The notes beneath the pieces were generated by a model. The model saw only the letters and a list, made by a program, of their open reading frames with translations. It had not been told where the DNA came from and searched no databases. Position numbers and translations under genes: made by a program. Shown here in pieces: positions 7,769 to 15,977 of a stretch of 64,000 nt of DNA. The DNA lies in assembly GCA_963727035.1 (NCBI GenBank), contig CAVSEY010000029.1:186001-250000 (forward strand), in the 5' to 3' direction. Origin of the DNA: Rhodoblastus sp963727035. Its GTDB lineage: Bacteria; Pseudomonadota; Alphaproteobacteria; Rhizobiales; Beijerinckiaceae. Within the stretch, counting starts at the first letter, position 1. Each line of letters begins with the position of its first letter.

Positions 7769-8251
7769 ATGGCCGAGCCAAGTCGAGCGCCCGAAGCGCG
7801 GATTTCCGCCCCGGGAACGCATTTTCTGATCGTCGAAGCGCGGTTCTACGACGCCATCGGCGCCTTGCTGCTGGAAGGCGCGACCAGGACGCTTCATCAG
7901 GCCGAAGCGCGCTGGACGGTTGCGCGCGCGCCGGGCGCTCTGGAGATTCCGGCCGCCGTCGCGATCCTGCTCGACGCCGCCCAAAAGGCCGGCGCGCCCT
8001 ATGACGGCGTGGTGACGCTCGGCTGCGTGGTGCGCGGCGCGACCTATCATTTCGAGATCGTCGCCGGCGAAAGCGCCCGCGCGCTCATGGACCTTTCCGT
8101 CGCGCGGCAAATTCCGCTCGGCAACGGCATTCTGACCACCGAGAACGAAGAGCAGGCCTTCGAGCGCGCCGACCCGCAAAAGCTCGACAAGGGCGGCGAC
8201 GCCGCCCGCGCCGCCCTCGTCATGCATCATTTGAAGCAGGGATCGCGCTGA
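7769..8251 (+). CDS. ribH: 6,7-dimethyl-8-ribityllumazine synthase
   Basis: Penultimate step of riboflavin synthesis: condenses 5-amino-6-ribitylamino-uracil with 3,4-dihydroxy-2-butanone 4-phosphate. The product is 160 residues. Visible motifs are FLIVEARFYDAI, the VPGALEIP-like region (here APGALEIP), GCVVRGATYHFEIVAGES with the catalytic-loop His, and PLGNGILTTENEEQA. The ATG at 7769 has AGGA upstream and gives the right length; the open frame reaches 7685 through the tandem repeats. The stop overlaps the nusB ATG (TGATG). Confidence 0.95.
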   Translation: MAEPSRAPEARISAPGTHFLIVEARFYDAIGALLLEGATRTLHQAEARWTVARAPGALEIPAAVAILLDAAQKAGAPYDGVVTLGCVVRGATYHFEIVAGESARALMDLSVARQIPLGNGILTTENEEQAFERADPQKLDKGGDAARAALVMHHLKQGSR

Positions 8252-8706
8252 TGGCGGCCGAGCATCGCTCCGCCGCGCGACTGGCGGCAGTCCAGGCGCT
8301 TTATCAGATGGAGATCGCCCACAAGGGGCTGAACGACATTTTCGCCGAATTCGAAACCTGGTGGATCGGCCGCGAGGTCGACGGCGACCAGTACAAGCCG
8401 GCCGAAATCGCCTTTTTTCGCTCGATCGTCGGCGGTGTGGTGGAACATCAGGTCGAGATCGACCGCGCCGTGGACAACACTCTCGCTGAAGGCTGGCCCT
8501 TGCGCCGGGTCGAGGCGCTCATGCGCGCCATCCTGCGGGCGGGGGCCTTCGAACTGATGCGCCGCGCCGACATTCCCGCGCGGGTGGCGATCAAGGAATA
8601 TGTCGATGTCGCGGGCGCCTTTTTCGATCGCGACGAGTTGGGCATGATCAACGCCGTCCTCGACGCCCTGGCGCGAAAAGTCCGCGCGGGGGAATTCTCG
8701 GCCTGA
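8251..8706 (+). CDS. nusB: Transcription antitermination factor NusB
   Basis: A 151-residue all-helical protein with RSAARLAAVQALYQMEIA at the N-terminus and the C-terminal DVAGAFFDRDELGMINAVLD segment typical of NusB. With NusE (S10) it binds boxA of nascent rRNA. Its start overlaps the ribH stop by one base, the classical ribH-nusB pair, so the two are translationally coupled. Confidence 0.95.
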   Translation: MAAEHRSAARLAAVQALYQMEIAHKGLNDIFAEFETWWIGREVDGDQYKPAEIAFFRSIVGGVVEHQVEIDRAVDNTLAEGWPLRRVEALMRAILRAGAFELMRRADIPARVAIKEYVDVAGAFFDRDELGMINAVLDALARKVRAGEFSA

Positions 8707-8775
8707 GGGATCGCGGGCCAGCGGCGCTTGAGCGTCCGGCTGACATGTTTGCCCGGAATCGGACCGGAGGCGGCG

Positions 8776-8997
8776 ATGAAAAACGGATTCGGCAAGGCGC
8801 TGGCGTTCGGCTGGACGGCGCTGTGCAGCGGTTCGCTCTTATATGTTTATGTCCGGTCGGCGGACTATCTGGCGTCGGCGGACATTGGTCAGCGCGCGCA
8901 AGCGAATCTGGTCATGGCGATCGTTTTTGTCGTCGTCTGGCAAACACCTTTCATTCTGGTCTGGTTGTATCGGCGGCTTGGCGACTGGCTCCCATGA
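8776..8997 (+). CDS. Small two-helix membrane protein preceding thiL
   Basis: A 73-residue protein with hydrophobic segments near residues 8-28 and 45-64. No family recognised. The ATG at 8776 follows GGAGG (8766-8770) at five bases. Its stop overlaps the thiL ATG in ATGA (8994-8997), so it sits inside a nusB-orf-thiL operon. Confidence 0.6.
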   Translation: MKNGFGKALAFGWTALCSGSLLYVYVRSADYLASADIGQRAQANLVMAIVFVVVWQTPFILVWLYRRLGDWLP

Positions 8998-9959
8998 ACG
9001 AGGTCGAACTCATCGCCCGTTATTTCGCGCCGCTCGCCGGGCCGGAAGGGCTCAAGCTTGGCGACGACGCCGCGCTGCTGACGCCGCCGGCGGGCTGCGA
9101 TCTCGTGCTGACGGCGGACGCATTGGTCGCCGGCCGGCATTTCTTCGCCGCGGACAAGCCGGAGTCCATCGCCGCCAAGGCTTTGGCGGTCAATCTGTCC
9201 GATCTCGCGGCCAAAGGGGCCGAACCGCTCGGATTCCTGCTGACTTTGGCCTTGCCGGAGGGCTGGACCGAGGATTGGCTCGGCGATTTCGCCAACGGCC
9301 TTGGCGCGGCGGCCCAGGCGGCCGGAATCTCCCTTTATGGCGGCGACACGGTTTCGACGCCGGGGCCGTTGACCTTGTCGATCACCGCCCTCGGCGCCGT
9401 CCCCCATGGCCGCATGATCCGCCGCTCGGGGGCGCGGCCGGGCGATCTGCTTTATGTCAGCGGGACCGTTGGCGACGCCGCCCTGGGCCTGATCCAGCGC
9501 CGCGCGCAGGTCGAGGGGCGCCCGGCGCCCCGCTGGGCCGACGATTTTCTCGTCGAACGCTATTGGCGCCCTCAGCCCCGTCTGGCGCTGATCCCGGCGC
9601 TGCAAAAATGCGCCAGCGCCGCCATGGACGTGTCCGACGGGCTGATCGGCGACGCCCGCGCCTTGGCGCGCGCGAGCGGCGCGGCGGTCGAGTTGCGCCT
9701 GGGCCAGGTCCCGCTCTCGCCCGCCGCCGGGGCCGCGCTTTCCGCCGATCCGACTTTGTTCGACGCGGTCCTGACCGGCGGCGACGATTACGAAATTCTC
9801 TGCGCGGTGGCGCCGGACCATGCGGCGGAGTTCGAGCAGAGCGCCGGGGCGGCGGGCGTCGCCGTCGCCCGGATCGGCCGGATCGCGCGCGAGGAATCGA
9901 TTCTCGGTTCGGACGGCGCGGCGATCTTTGTCGGGCGCGACCGCTTCAGCCATTTCTGA
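8994..9959 (+). CDS. thiL: Thiamine-monophosphate kinase
   Basis: Phosphorylates thiamine monophosphate to thiamine pyrophosphate with ATP. The product is 321 residues from the ATG at 8994, whose N-terminus NEVELIARYFAPLAG matches the family. Substrate and Mg motifs are visible: GDDAALLTPP, LTADALVAGRHFF, AVNLSDLAAKGAEPLG, the GGDTVSTPGPLTLSITALG region, MDVSDGLIGDARALA and TGGDDYEIL. Translationally coupled to the small gene upstream. The nusB-thiL neighbourhood is common in alphaproteobacteria. Confidence 0.95.
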   Translation: MNEVELIARYFAPLAGPEGLKLGDDAALLTPPAGCDLVLTADALVAGRHFFAADKPESIAAKALAVNLSDLAAKGAEPLGFLLTLALPEGWTEDWLGDFANGLGAAAQAAGISLYGGDTVSTPGPLTLSITALGAVPHGRMIRRSGARPGDLLYVSGTVGDAALGLIQRRAQVEGRPAPRWADDFLVERYWRPQPRLALIPALQKCASAAMDVSDGLIGDARALARASGAAVELRLGQVPLSPAAGAALSADPTLFDAVLTGGDDYEILCAVAPDHAAEFEQSAGAAGVAVARIGRIAREESILGSDGAAIFVGRDRFSHF

Positions 9960-10130
9960 CTCGCCGACATTTTTGTCGCATGGAGCGCGCTATTTTTTTA
10001 AGCAGGTGAGACATTGCGGTGAGCGTGGCTTTGTGAAAGATTGCCGCTCACAAAAAATTGATCCTGGACAATGACTGCGCCCGGAAGAGGGCGCCAGTTT
10101 GTGAAGGATTATGAAGAAGGGGCGGAAAGT

Positions 10131-12269
10131 ATGGCGATTTGGCTTATCATTCTGGGCGGGCTTATGTCCGTCGTCTATGGCGTCGTCACGGTCAAAAAGG
10201 TGATGGCGGCGGACGCGGGCTCGGCCCGGATGCAGGAAATCTCGGCGGCGATCGCGGAAGGCGCACAGGCCTATCTGCGCCGGCAATATACGACGATCGG
10301 CCTCGTCGGCGTCGGCATTTTCATCATTCTCTTCTTCCTTCTCGGCACGAAGACGGCGATCGGCTTCCTGATCGGCGCGCTTCTTTCCGGCGCCGCCGGC
10401 TTCATCGGCATGAACGTTTCGGTTCGCGCCAATGTGCGCACCGCCCAGGCCGCGACCAAGTCGCTGGCGGGCGGCCTCGACATCGCCTTCAAGGCGGGCG
10501 CGGTGACCGGGCTTCTGGTCGCGGGTCTCGCCCTTCTCGGCGTGTCGGTCTATTTCTGGGTCCTCACCGGGCCGATGGGCCTCTCGGTCAATAATCGCGA
10601 AGTCATCGATTCGCTGGTGGCGCTCGGTTTCGGCGCCTCGCTGATCTCGATCTTCGCCCGTCTTGGCGGCGGCATCTTCACCAAGGGCGCGGACGTCGGC
10701 GCCGACCTCGTCGGCAAGGTCGAGGCGGGCATTCCCGAGGACGATCCGCGCAATCCGGCGACCATCGCGGACAATGTCGGCGACAATGTCGGCGACTGCG
10801 CGGGCATGGCGGCCGACCTGTTCGAGACTTATGTGGTCACCGTGGTCGCGACCATGGTTCTGGCGTCGATCTTCTTCAAGAGCTCGGGCGCGCTCAGCGC
10901 CACCATGCTCTATCCGCTGGCGATCTGCGCAACCTGCATCGTGACCTCGATCGCCGGCGCGCAATTCGTCAAGCTCGGCGCCAATAATTCGATCATGGGC
11001 GCGCTCTACAAGGGGCTGATCGTCACCGGCGCGCTGTCGGTTGTCGGTCTGGCGATCGCGACCCACACGATCATCGGCTGGGGCCCGATCGGCCAGGTCG
11101 CCGGTCAGGTCGTCACCGGCATCAATCTCTTCTATTGCGGCCTGGTCGGCCTCGCGGTGACCGGCGCCATCGTCGTCATCACCGAATATTACACCGGCAC
11201 CGGCAAGCGTCCGGTGGTGTCGATCGCCCAGTCCTCGGTCACCGGCCACGGCACCAATGTCATCCAGGGTCTCGCGGTGTCGCTCGAATCGACGGCGCTC
11301 CCGGCCCTGGTGATCATCGCCGGCATCATCTCGACCTATCAGCTCGCGGGCCTGTTCGGGACGGCGATCGCGGTCACCACCATGCTCGGCCTCGCCGGCA
11401 TGATCGTCGCGCTCGACGCCTTCGGCCCGGTCACCGACAACGCCGGCGGCATCGCGGAAATGGCTGGCCTGCCCAAGGAAGTCCGCCAGGCCACCGACGC
11501 GCTCGACGCGGTCGGCAACACCACCAAGGCGGTCACCAAGGGCTACGCCATCGGTTCGGCGGGTCTCGGCGCGCTGGTGCTGTTCGCGGCCTATACCAAT
11601 GACCTTCGCGACTTCGTCCACCAGGGCCTGCCCTATTTCAAGGATGTCGGCAACGTCAACTTCGACCTCTCCAATCCCTATGTCGTGGCGGGCCTGATCT
11701 TCGGCGGCCTGATCCCCTATCTGTTCGGCGGCATCGCGATGACCGCGGTCGGCCGGGCGGCGGGTTCGGTGGTCGAGGAAGTCCGCCGCCAGTTCAAGGA
11801 AATGCCCGGCATCATGGAAGGCACGACCCGTCCGGACTATGGCCGCGCGGTGGACATGCTGACCAAGGCGGCGATTCGCGAGATGATCATCCCGTCGCTG
11901 CTGCCGGTTCTGGCGCCGCTGGTGGTCTATTTCGGCGTGCTGCTGATTTCCGGCAGCAAGGCCTCGGCTTTCGCGGCGCTCGGCGCTTCGCTGCTGGGCG
12001 TCATCGTCAACGGCCTGTTCGTGGCGATTTCGATGACCTCGGGCGGCGGCGCCTGGGACAACGCCAAGAAGAGCTTCGAGGACGGCTTCATCGACAAGGA
12101 CGGCGTCAAGCACTTCAAGGGCAGCGAGGCCCACAAGGCCTCGGTGACCGGCGACACCGTCGGCGACCCCTACAAGGACACCGCCGGCCCGGCCGTGAAC
12201 CCGGCGATCAAGATCACCAATATCGTCGCGCTGCTCCTGCTCGCCGTCCTCGCCCATCGCGGCATGTGA
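10131..12269 (+). CDS. hppA: Membrane-bound K+-independent proton-pumping pyrophosphatase
   Basis: A 712-residue integral membrane protein with about 16 helices that couples PPi hydrolysis to proton export. The PPi-binding core DVGADLVGKVEAGIPEDDPR and the second Asp-rich motif DNVGDNVGDCAGMAADLFE are intact, as is the C-terminal DTVGDPYKDTAGPAVNP motif. The subtype residue is Lys in GNTTKAVTKGYAIGSAG, where K+-dependent enzymes have Ala, so this is the K+-independent class. The ATG at 10131 starts directly at the first helix. The enzyme recovers energy from biosynthetic PPi, common in methylotrophic and phototrophic alphaproteobacteria. A strong terminator follows. Confidence 0.97.
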   Translation: MAIWLIILGGLMSVVYGVVTVKKVMAADAGSARMQEISAAIAEGAQAYLRRQYTTIGLVGVGIFIILFFLLGTKTAIGFLIGALLSGAAGFIGMNVSVRANVRTAQAATKSLAGGLDIAFKAGAVTGLLVAGLALLGVSVYFWVLTGPMGLSVNNREVIDSLVALGFGASLISIFARLGGGIFTKGADVGADLVGKVEAGIPEDDPRNPATIADNVGDNVGDCAGMAADLFETYVVTVVATMVLASIFFKSSGALSATMLYPLAICATCIVTSIAGAQFVKLGANNSIMGALYKGLIVTGALSVVGLAIATHTIIGWGPIGQVAGQVVTGINLFYCGLVGLAVTGAIVVITEYYTGTGKRPVVSIAQSSVTGHGTNVIQGLAVSLESTALPALVIIAGIISTYQLAGLFGTAIAVTTMLGLAGMIVALDAFGPVTDNAGGIAEMAGLPKEVRQATDALDAVGNTTKAVTKGYAIGSAGLGALVLFAAYTNDLRDFVHQGLPYFKDVGNVNFDLSNPYVVAGLIFGGLIPYLFGGIAMTAVGRAAGSVVEEVRRQFKEMPGIMEGTTRPDYGRAVDMLTKAAIREMIIPSLLPVLAPLVVYFGVLLISGSKASAFAALGASLLGVIVNGLFVAISMTSGGGAWDNAKKSFEDGFIDKDGVKHFKGSEAHKASVTGDTVGDPYKDTAGPAVNPAIKITNIVALLLLAVLAHRGM

Positions 12270-12324
12270 AGACGCAAGATCACGCGAGCGGTTGGCCTAT
12301 GCCAGAGCGAGCGCGATAAAAAAC

Positions 12325-12355
12325 AAACCCCGCGGATCGCCTCCGCGGGGTTTTG
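12325..12355 (+). terminator. Intrinsic terminator of hppA
   Basis: AAACCCCGCGGA (12325-12336) pairs perfectly with TCCGCGGGGTTT (12342-12353) around a 5-nt loop, followed by T. It lies 55 bp after the hppA stop. Confidence 0.92.
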
Positions 12356-12633
12356 CTTTGCGGCCGGATGAATCGAAACCTTGTCGCCGGACGGGCAAGG
12401 ACGCAATGGTGCGGGATGCCGCCCTGGCCCGAACGCCGGCCTTGGTCGACCCGACGGTCCAAGGCGGACGGTCGCAACGCCACTTTCCCCGGTTAGAGCG
12501 TTTCCCACCCGTCTTGGCGCAATCTGCCGAGGGGATTTTGCCCCGGCGCGGCGTCGCGCGGCTTAGCCGTGTCCGCGTCATACGGTTGAGCCGCCCGACG
12601 TAGCGGGCGGCCGTCGAAATGCAACCCGGAGGG

Positions 12634-12728
12634 CCAGCTGAAGACGCCGACAGTGTGCGTCGAACGGCTTGGCCGATGTGGCGCATCGGCCCGCGCCATT
12701 CTCCTGCCCTGTCGGCGTCTTGAGCTGG
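12634..12728. repeat. Long inverted repeat enclosing a nested hairpin
   Basis: CCAGCTGAAGACGCCGACAG (12634-12653) matches the reverse complement of 12709-12728 at 19 of 20 positions. Inside the 55-nt loop there is a second hairpin, GGCCGATG ... CATCGGCC (12671-12691). The element lies in a 610-bp stretch (12356-12966) with no credible gene. It could be a structured RNA, an insertion-element remnant or a repeat unit; nothing identifies it further. Confidence 0.6.
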
Positions 12729-12966
12729 CGCAGGACGACCCGGTGTGAGAAATGCGGGCTAGGTCCGGATGGACAGGCTGTTGCAAGCTCACACCGGGCA
12801 GCGAATGCGATTTGACCCATCATCGTTATGACGCGCTGGCCTGCCAGTCGCCCCGCGCATTGCAGCAATATGTGGGGTCGCACAAAGCCTGAAGGGAACT
12901 AAAGACAAGGGCGCCGTTATCGTAAGCGCAATATCCAGTGATTCGCTCGGCAATGAGGAACATGTC

Positions 12967-13689
12967 ATGGGGTCGATGCTGAAATCCATTGCGGCGTTCG
13001 GATTTTGCGGCGCTTTATTCGTCGCCTTTGTGGCGCCAACTGTGGCGCAGCAGCCCTCGGTCGTGGCGATCGACGTCGCGCTGGAGCCCGATGCGACGAT
13101 GTTGCAGCATGCGCGGGCTGCGAACGCCCGCCTGTTGCAGGCATATCCGGAGGGCTTCGCGCTCGATGCGACGCATACGCCCCACATGACCCTGTTGCAG
13201 GCTTTCGTCGCGACGGCCGACCTTGATAAAGTCTATGAAGCGATCAATCAGGCTCTGGTAGGCGAAAAGCCAGCCGACTGGAAACTCGAGGCGTTCAAAT
13301 ATTACTACATTCCCTCGCCGCCGATTGGCCTTGCGGGAATCGTCGTCGAACCGACCGCGGATTTGCGCCGCCTGCAACAAAAAATCATCGCCGCCGTGGC
13401 CCCCTACACAGTCACGACCGGGACCGCCGCGGCCTTCGTCAGCGCCGAGGACGGCCGCGACATTCAGCCGTTCCTGCTCGATTATGTGGCCAAATTCGTG
13501 CAGATCGGCAGCGGCGAGAAATTCAATCCGCATGTGACGACGGGCGTCGCCACCATCAAATTCCTCGACGAAATGCTCGCGGAGCCGTTTGAGCCGTTCA
13601 CGTTTTCGCCGGTCTCGGTATCGATCTACCAACTCGGCAGTTTCGGCGCGGCCCGCAAGCCGCTCGCGGCCTTTTCACTGAAACCCTGA
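12967..13689 (+). CDS. Predicted exported 2H (LigT-like) phosphoesterase
   Basis: A 240-residue protein with an N-terminal signal peptide (positive start, hydrophobic residues 6-24, cleavage likely after VAPTVAQ). The mature part carries two H-x-T motifs, HTPHMTLLQ (about residue 75) and FNPHVTTGVA (about residue 185). This is the hallmark of the two-histidine phosphoesterase superfamily (2'-5' RNA ligase, cyclic phosphodiesterases). Most of that family is cytoplasmic, so export is unusual. The substrate cannot be predicted; a cyclic nucleotide or RNA 2',3'-cyclic phosphate is plausible. An ATG at 12976 is an alternative start. Confidence 0.72.
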   Translation: MGSMLKSIAAFGFCGALFVAFVAPTVAQQPSVVAIDVALEPDATMLQHARAANARLLQAYPEGFALDATHTPHMTLLQAFVATADLDKVYEAINQALVGEKPADWKLEAFKYYYIPSPPIGLAGIVVEPTADLRRLQQKIIAAVAPYTVTTGTAAAFVSAEDGRDIQPFLLDYVAKFVQIGSGEKFNPHVTTGVATIKFLDEMLAEPFEPFTFSPVSVSIYQLGSFGAARKPLAAFSLKP

Positions 13690-13735
13690 AACGACGATCG
13701 CGAAAATCGTCCTGCGCCGCGCGACAGGACTCCAC

Positions 13736-13975
13736 ATGACCCGCGAAATGCCTCTCACCGCAATCAGTCGCGGCGCCTTGCTGTCGACGCTGGGGGCCTT
13801 GGCCGCTCCATGTTCGCCCGATTTTGCGCCGGTCGACGAGCGCATCGCCGCCTTCGACAATGACGGCGCGCTCTGGGTCGAAAAGCCGCGCCAGTTCAAC
13901 TCGCCTTCGCTTTGGATCGCGTCAAGGCGCTCAGCGGCAATTCGTTGGCGCGCCAATGTATTGCTGCTTATGCTT
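13736..13975 (+). pseudogene. Truncated, frameshifted HAD-family phosphatase remnant
   Basis: The first 55 codons encode the start of an exported HAD phosphatase: a signal-like N-terminus and motif I as RIAAFDNDGALWVEKP, the family norm being FDNDGTLW. After RQF the family continuation LAFALDRVKALSG is found only in another frame, so the sequence lacks one base (or has two extra) near 13908. The rest of the enzyme (motifs II-IV) is missing; homology ends at about 13975, and bamE ends at 13980 on the other strand. Frameshift plus truncation plus the Thr to Ala change in motif I argue for a real pseudogene. Confidence 0.75.
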
Positions 13976-13979
13976 AGCC

Positions 13980-14483
13980 TTAGAACTGGTACTTGAACTT
14001 GCCCATCTGGCTCATCAGGGTCTGGAGCAGGCGGCTCTCGCCGCCGCCCGTGACGGTCTTGTGCGTGGAGAAATCGACCACGCGGCCGTCCTCAAGTCCG
14101 TAATTGGCGGTGCGGACGACCTTCTTGTTGCTGTCGAAATAGACTGCGAAGACGCGCTGCTTGGTGATCTTCGCCGGCATGGCCGGTAACATCCGCTCGA
14201 CCCGCTGGCTGATGTAGTACCAGGCTTCCATGCCGACCGTCGAGGTGGTGGACGGCGTCCCGAGCAGGACCAGCACCTGTTCGGCGGGCAAGCCGGGACG
14301 GATCTGGGCGATGGTCTGGTCGTCGAAGACATAGCCGCGATGAATGACGTTCTCATCGAGCGTGGAGCAGCCTGAAAGCGCGGCGAGGGGCAGGGCGACG
14401 GCGAGAGCGAGAAGACCGCCGGCAAGCGCCCCGCGCGGCTTGACCCGTCCCTTGCGCCCGTCAATCTTCGCCCGCATTCGCAC
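13980..14483 (-). CDS. bamE: Outer-membrane assembly lipoprotein BamE (SmpA/OmlA)
   Basis: A 167-residue lipoprotein. A hydrophobic signal ends in the lipobox LSGC (Cys about residue 39). The SmpA/OmlA domain follows with IHRGYVFDDQTIAQIRPG, VLLGTPSTTSTVG and WYYISQRVER. It is a component of the BAM complex that inserts beta-barrel proteins. Start at the ATG at 14483; the N-terminus before the hydrophobic core is long and basic, so an internal start is possible. Divergent from the bc1 chaperone gene, the usual order in Rhizobiales. Confidence 0.92.
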   Translation of the reverse strand: MRMRAKIDGRKGRVKPRGALAGGLLALAVALPLAALSGCSTLDENVIHRGYVFDDQTIAQIRPGLPAEQVLVLLGTPSTTSTVGMEAWYYISQRVERMLPAMPAKITKQRVFAVYFDSNKKVVRTANYGLEDGRVVDFSTHKTVTGGGESRLLQTLMSQMGKFKYQF

Positions 14484-14696
14484 TCTCCATCTGTCCCGGA
14501 AGTTTATAACCGTCGCCCTGGCCTATGACAAACGCGCGCGCAGCTCCGCCGCGGTCGGCTCTGGCTGACGCCAAAAGCTCCCGCAAATTTGCCCTTGCAT
14601 CCAGCCGCGCACACGCCTACCCCCCGCTGACGGCAAAAGCAAGTCCGAGGCCGCGATTGAAACGGGCCGCCAACAAGTCTCGCGCGAGGGAGCAGC

Positions 14697-15215
14697 ATGA
14701 TTTTCGGTCTTTTCCGTAAAAATCCGCTGGAAGATCAGATCGCCGGCCTGCACCGGGCGATCGTCGCCCAAGCGCGCCTTCCGGCCTTTTTCCTGCCGCC
14801 CTATGGCGTCGCCGACACGTTCGAGGGACGCTTCGAAATCCTCACCCTCAACGCCGGGCTGGTCCTGCGGCGCTTGAGTCTCCTGCCCGAGCCGGGGCCT
14901 GAGCTTGCCCAATCCCTGTCCAACGCCATTTTTACGGGCTTCGACGACGCCTTGCGCGAAGTCGGCATATCGGATGTCGGCGTGCCCAAGAAAATGAAGA
15001 AGCTCGCCCGCGCCTTCATGGGACGCGGCGGGGCCTATTGGGAGGCTCATGCGCAGGGCGAGGCGGCGCTGGCCGAGGCCTTGGCGCGCAATGTCCTCGC
15101 CGGCCAGGGCGACGGCGCGTCGCTCGCCGCTTATTTTCTGCGCGCCAGGGCCTTGCTTGACGAAACGCCGCTCGACATCTTCATGCGTGGCGAGGCGCCT
15201 TTTCCGGCGCCCTGA
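14697..15215 (+). CDS. Ubiquinol-cytochrome c chaperone (CBP3-like) family protein
   Basis: A 172-residue member of the Ubiq_cyt_C_chap (CBP3/UQCC1) family. Typical stretches are YGVADTFEGRFEILTLNAGL, FDDALREVGISDVGVPKKMK and FMGRGGAYW. Mitochondrial CBP3 helps assemble the cytochrome bc1 complex; the bacterial role is inferred. GAGGGAG precedes the ATG. Followed after 31 bp by the DUF177 gene, so probably one transcription unit through fabH. Confidence 0.88.
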   Translation: MIFGLFRKNPLEDQIAGLHRAIVAQARLPAFFLPPYGVADTFEGRFEILTLNAGLVLRRLSLLPEPGPELAQSLSNAIFTGFDDALREVGISDVGVPKKMKKLARAFMGRGGAYWEAHAQGEAALAEALARNVLAGQGDGASLAAYFLRARALLDETPLDIFMRGEAPFPAP

Positions 15216-15246
15216 CGCCCGGCGACGAAAGACAAAAGGGAAAGCC

Positions 15247-15819
15247 ATGACAGAAGCCTGTGTTCCGGCGGGACCGCCGCCCTTTTCCCGCCCGATCGCC
15301 GTCGAGACCGTCGGCGAAAAGGGGCTGCGCCTCGATTGGCAAGCGAGCGCGGCGGAATGCGCCGCGCTCGCCCAACAGGACGGGCTGGCGGCGCTGCGCG
15401 ATCTGCGCGTCGAAGCCGAGGTCACGCGGCGCGGGCGCGACCGCTTCCTGGTCAAGGGCCGGGTGCGGGCGGTGGCGACGCAGAACTGCGTGGTGACGCT
15501 GGAGCCGTTCGACGCCGAAGTCGTGGAGTCGTTCGAAGTGGAATTCGCGCCGGAAGCCGAGGCCGAGGCGGCCTATGCCCGCGCCATGGCGGAGATCGAG
15601 GCGGCGCAGGACAAGGCGGCGGCGCTCGCCGCCCAGCCCGACCCGCCCGACCCGATCGTCAATGGCCGGATCGACCTCGGCGCCCTGGCGTCGGAATTCC
15701 TCGCGCTCGGGCTCGATCCTTATCCGCGCAAGCCCGGCGCCGGTTTCGATCCGATGATCGAGGACGCCGACGAACCGCCCTCGCCCTTCGCCGCCCTGGC
15801 GAAGCTGAAAAAGGAATGA
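15247..15819 (+). CDS. DUF177 (YceD-like) domain protein
   Basis: A 190-residue protein. The middle contains GRDRFLVKGRVRAVATQNCV and VTLEPFDAEVVESFEVEFAP, and the C-terminal part has GRIDLGALASEFLALGLDPY, all typical of DUF177 (YceD), a family associated with large-subunit rRNA stability. The ATG at 15247 has AGGGAAAG upstream. In many bacteria rpmF follows; here plsX follows directly, as in other alphaproteobacteria. Confidence 0.87.
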   Translation: MTEACVPAGPPPFSRPIAVETVGEKGLRLDWQASAAECAALAQQDGLAALRDLRVEAEVTRRGRDRFLVKGRVRAVATQNCVVTLEPFDAEVVESFEVEFAPEAEAEAAYARAMAEIEAAQDKAAALAAQPDPPDPIVNGRIDLGALASEFLALGLDPYPRKPGAGFDPMIEDADEPPSPFAALAKLKKE

Positions 15820-15977
15820 ACCCCCTGCCGTTTCAGGCCCAAGGGCTTGCCAAGCGCCGCGCAACGTCTATTGTCCGGCGCGCCAGAGCATGAGCCCGGA
15901 AACCGGATGCCGTTTTTCGGGAAAAATCATGCCCGAACTGCAATGTAGCCCCGCCGGACCCGGAGTTTGACAAGGAA

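Noticed and set aside
10019..10050. GTGAGCG/CGCTCAC inverted repeat before hppA as a riboswitch or terminator
   Set aside because: Only 7-bp arms with A rather than T after it, and no known riboswitch features.
9990..12257. 755-residue minus-strand frame opposite hppA
   Set aside because: Antisense shadow; hppA is unmistakable on the plus strand.
12578..12883. Minus-strand frame in the region after hppA as a transposase fragment
   Set aside because: No transposase motif (no DDE, no HTH) could be recognised; kept only as a structured noncoding element.
15181..15864. Long minus-strand open frame opposite the DUF177 gene
   Set aside because: Typical GC-rich antisense shadow; no family motifs and it covers a clear plus-strand gene.
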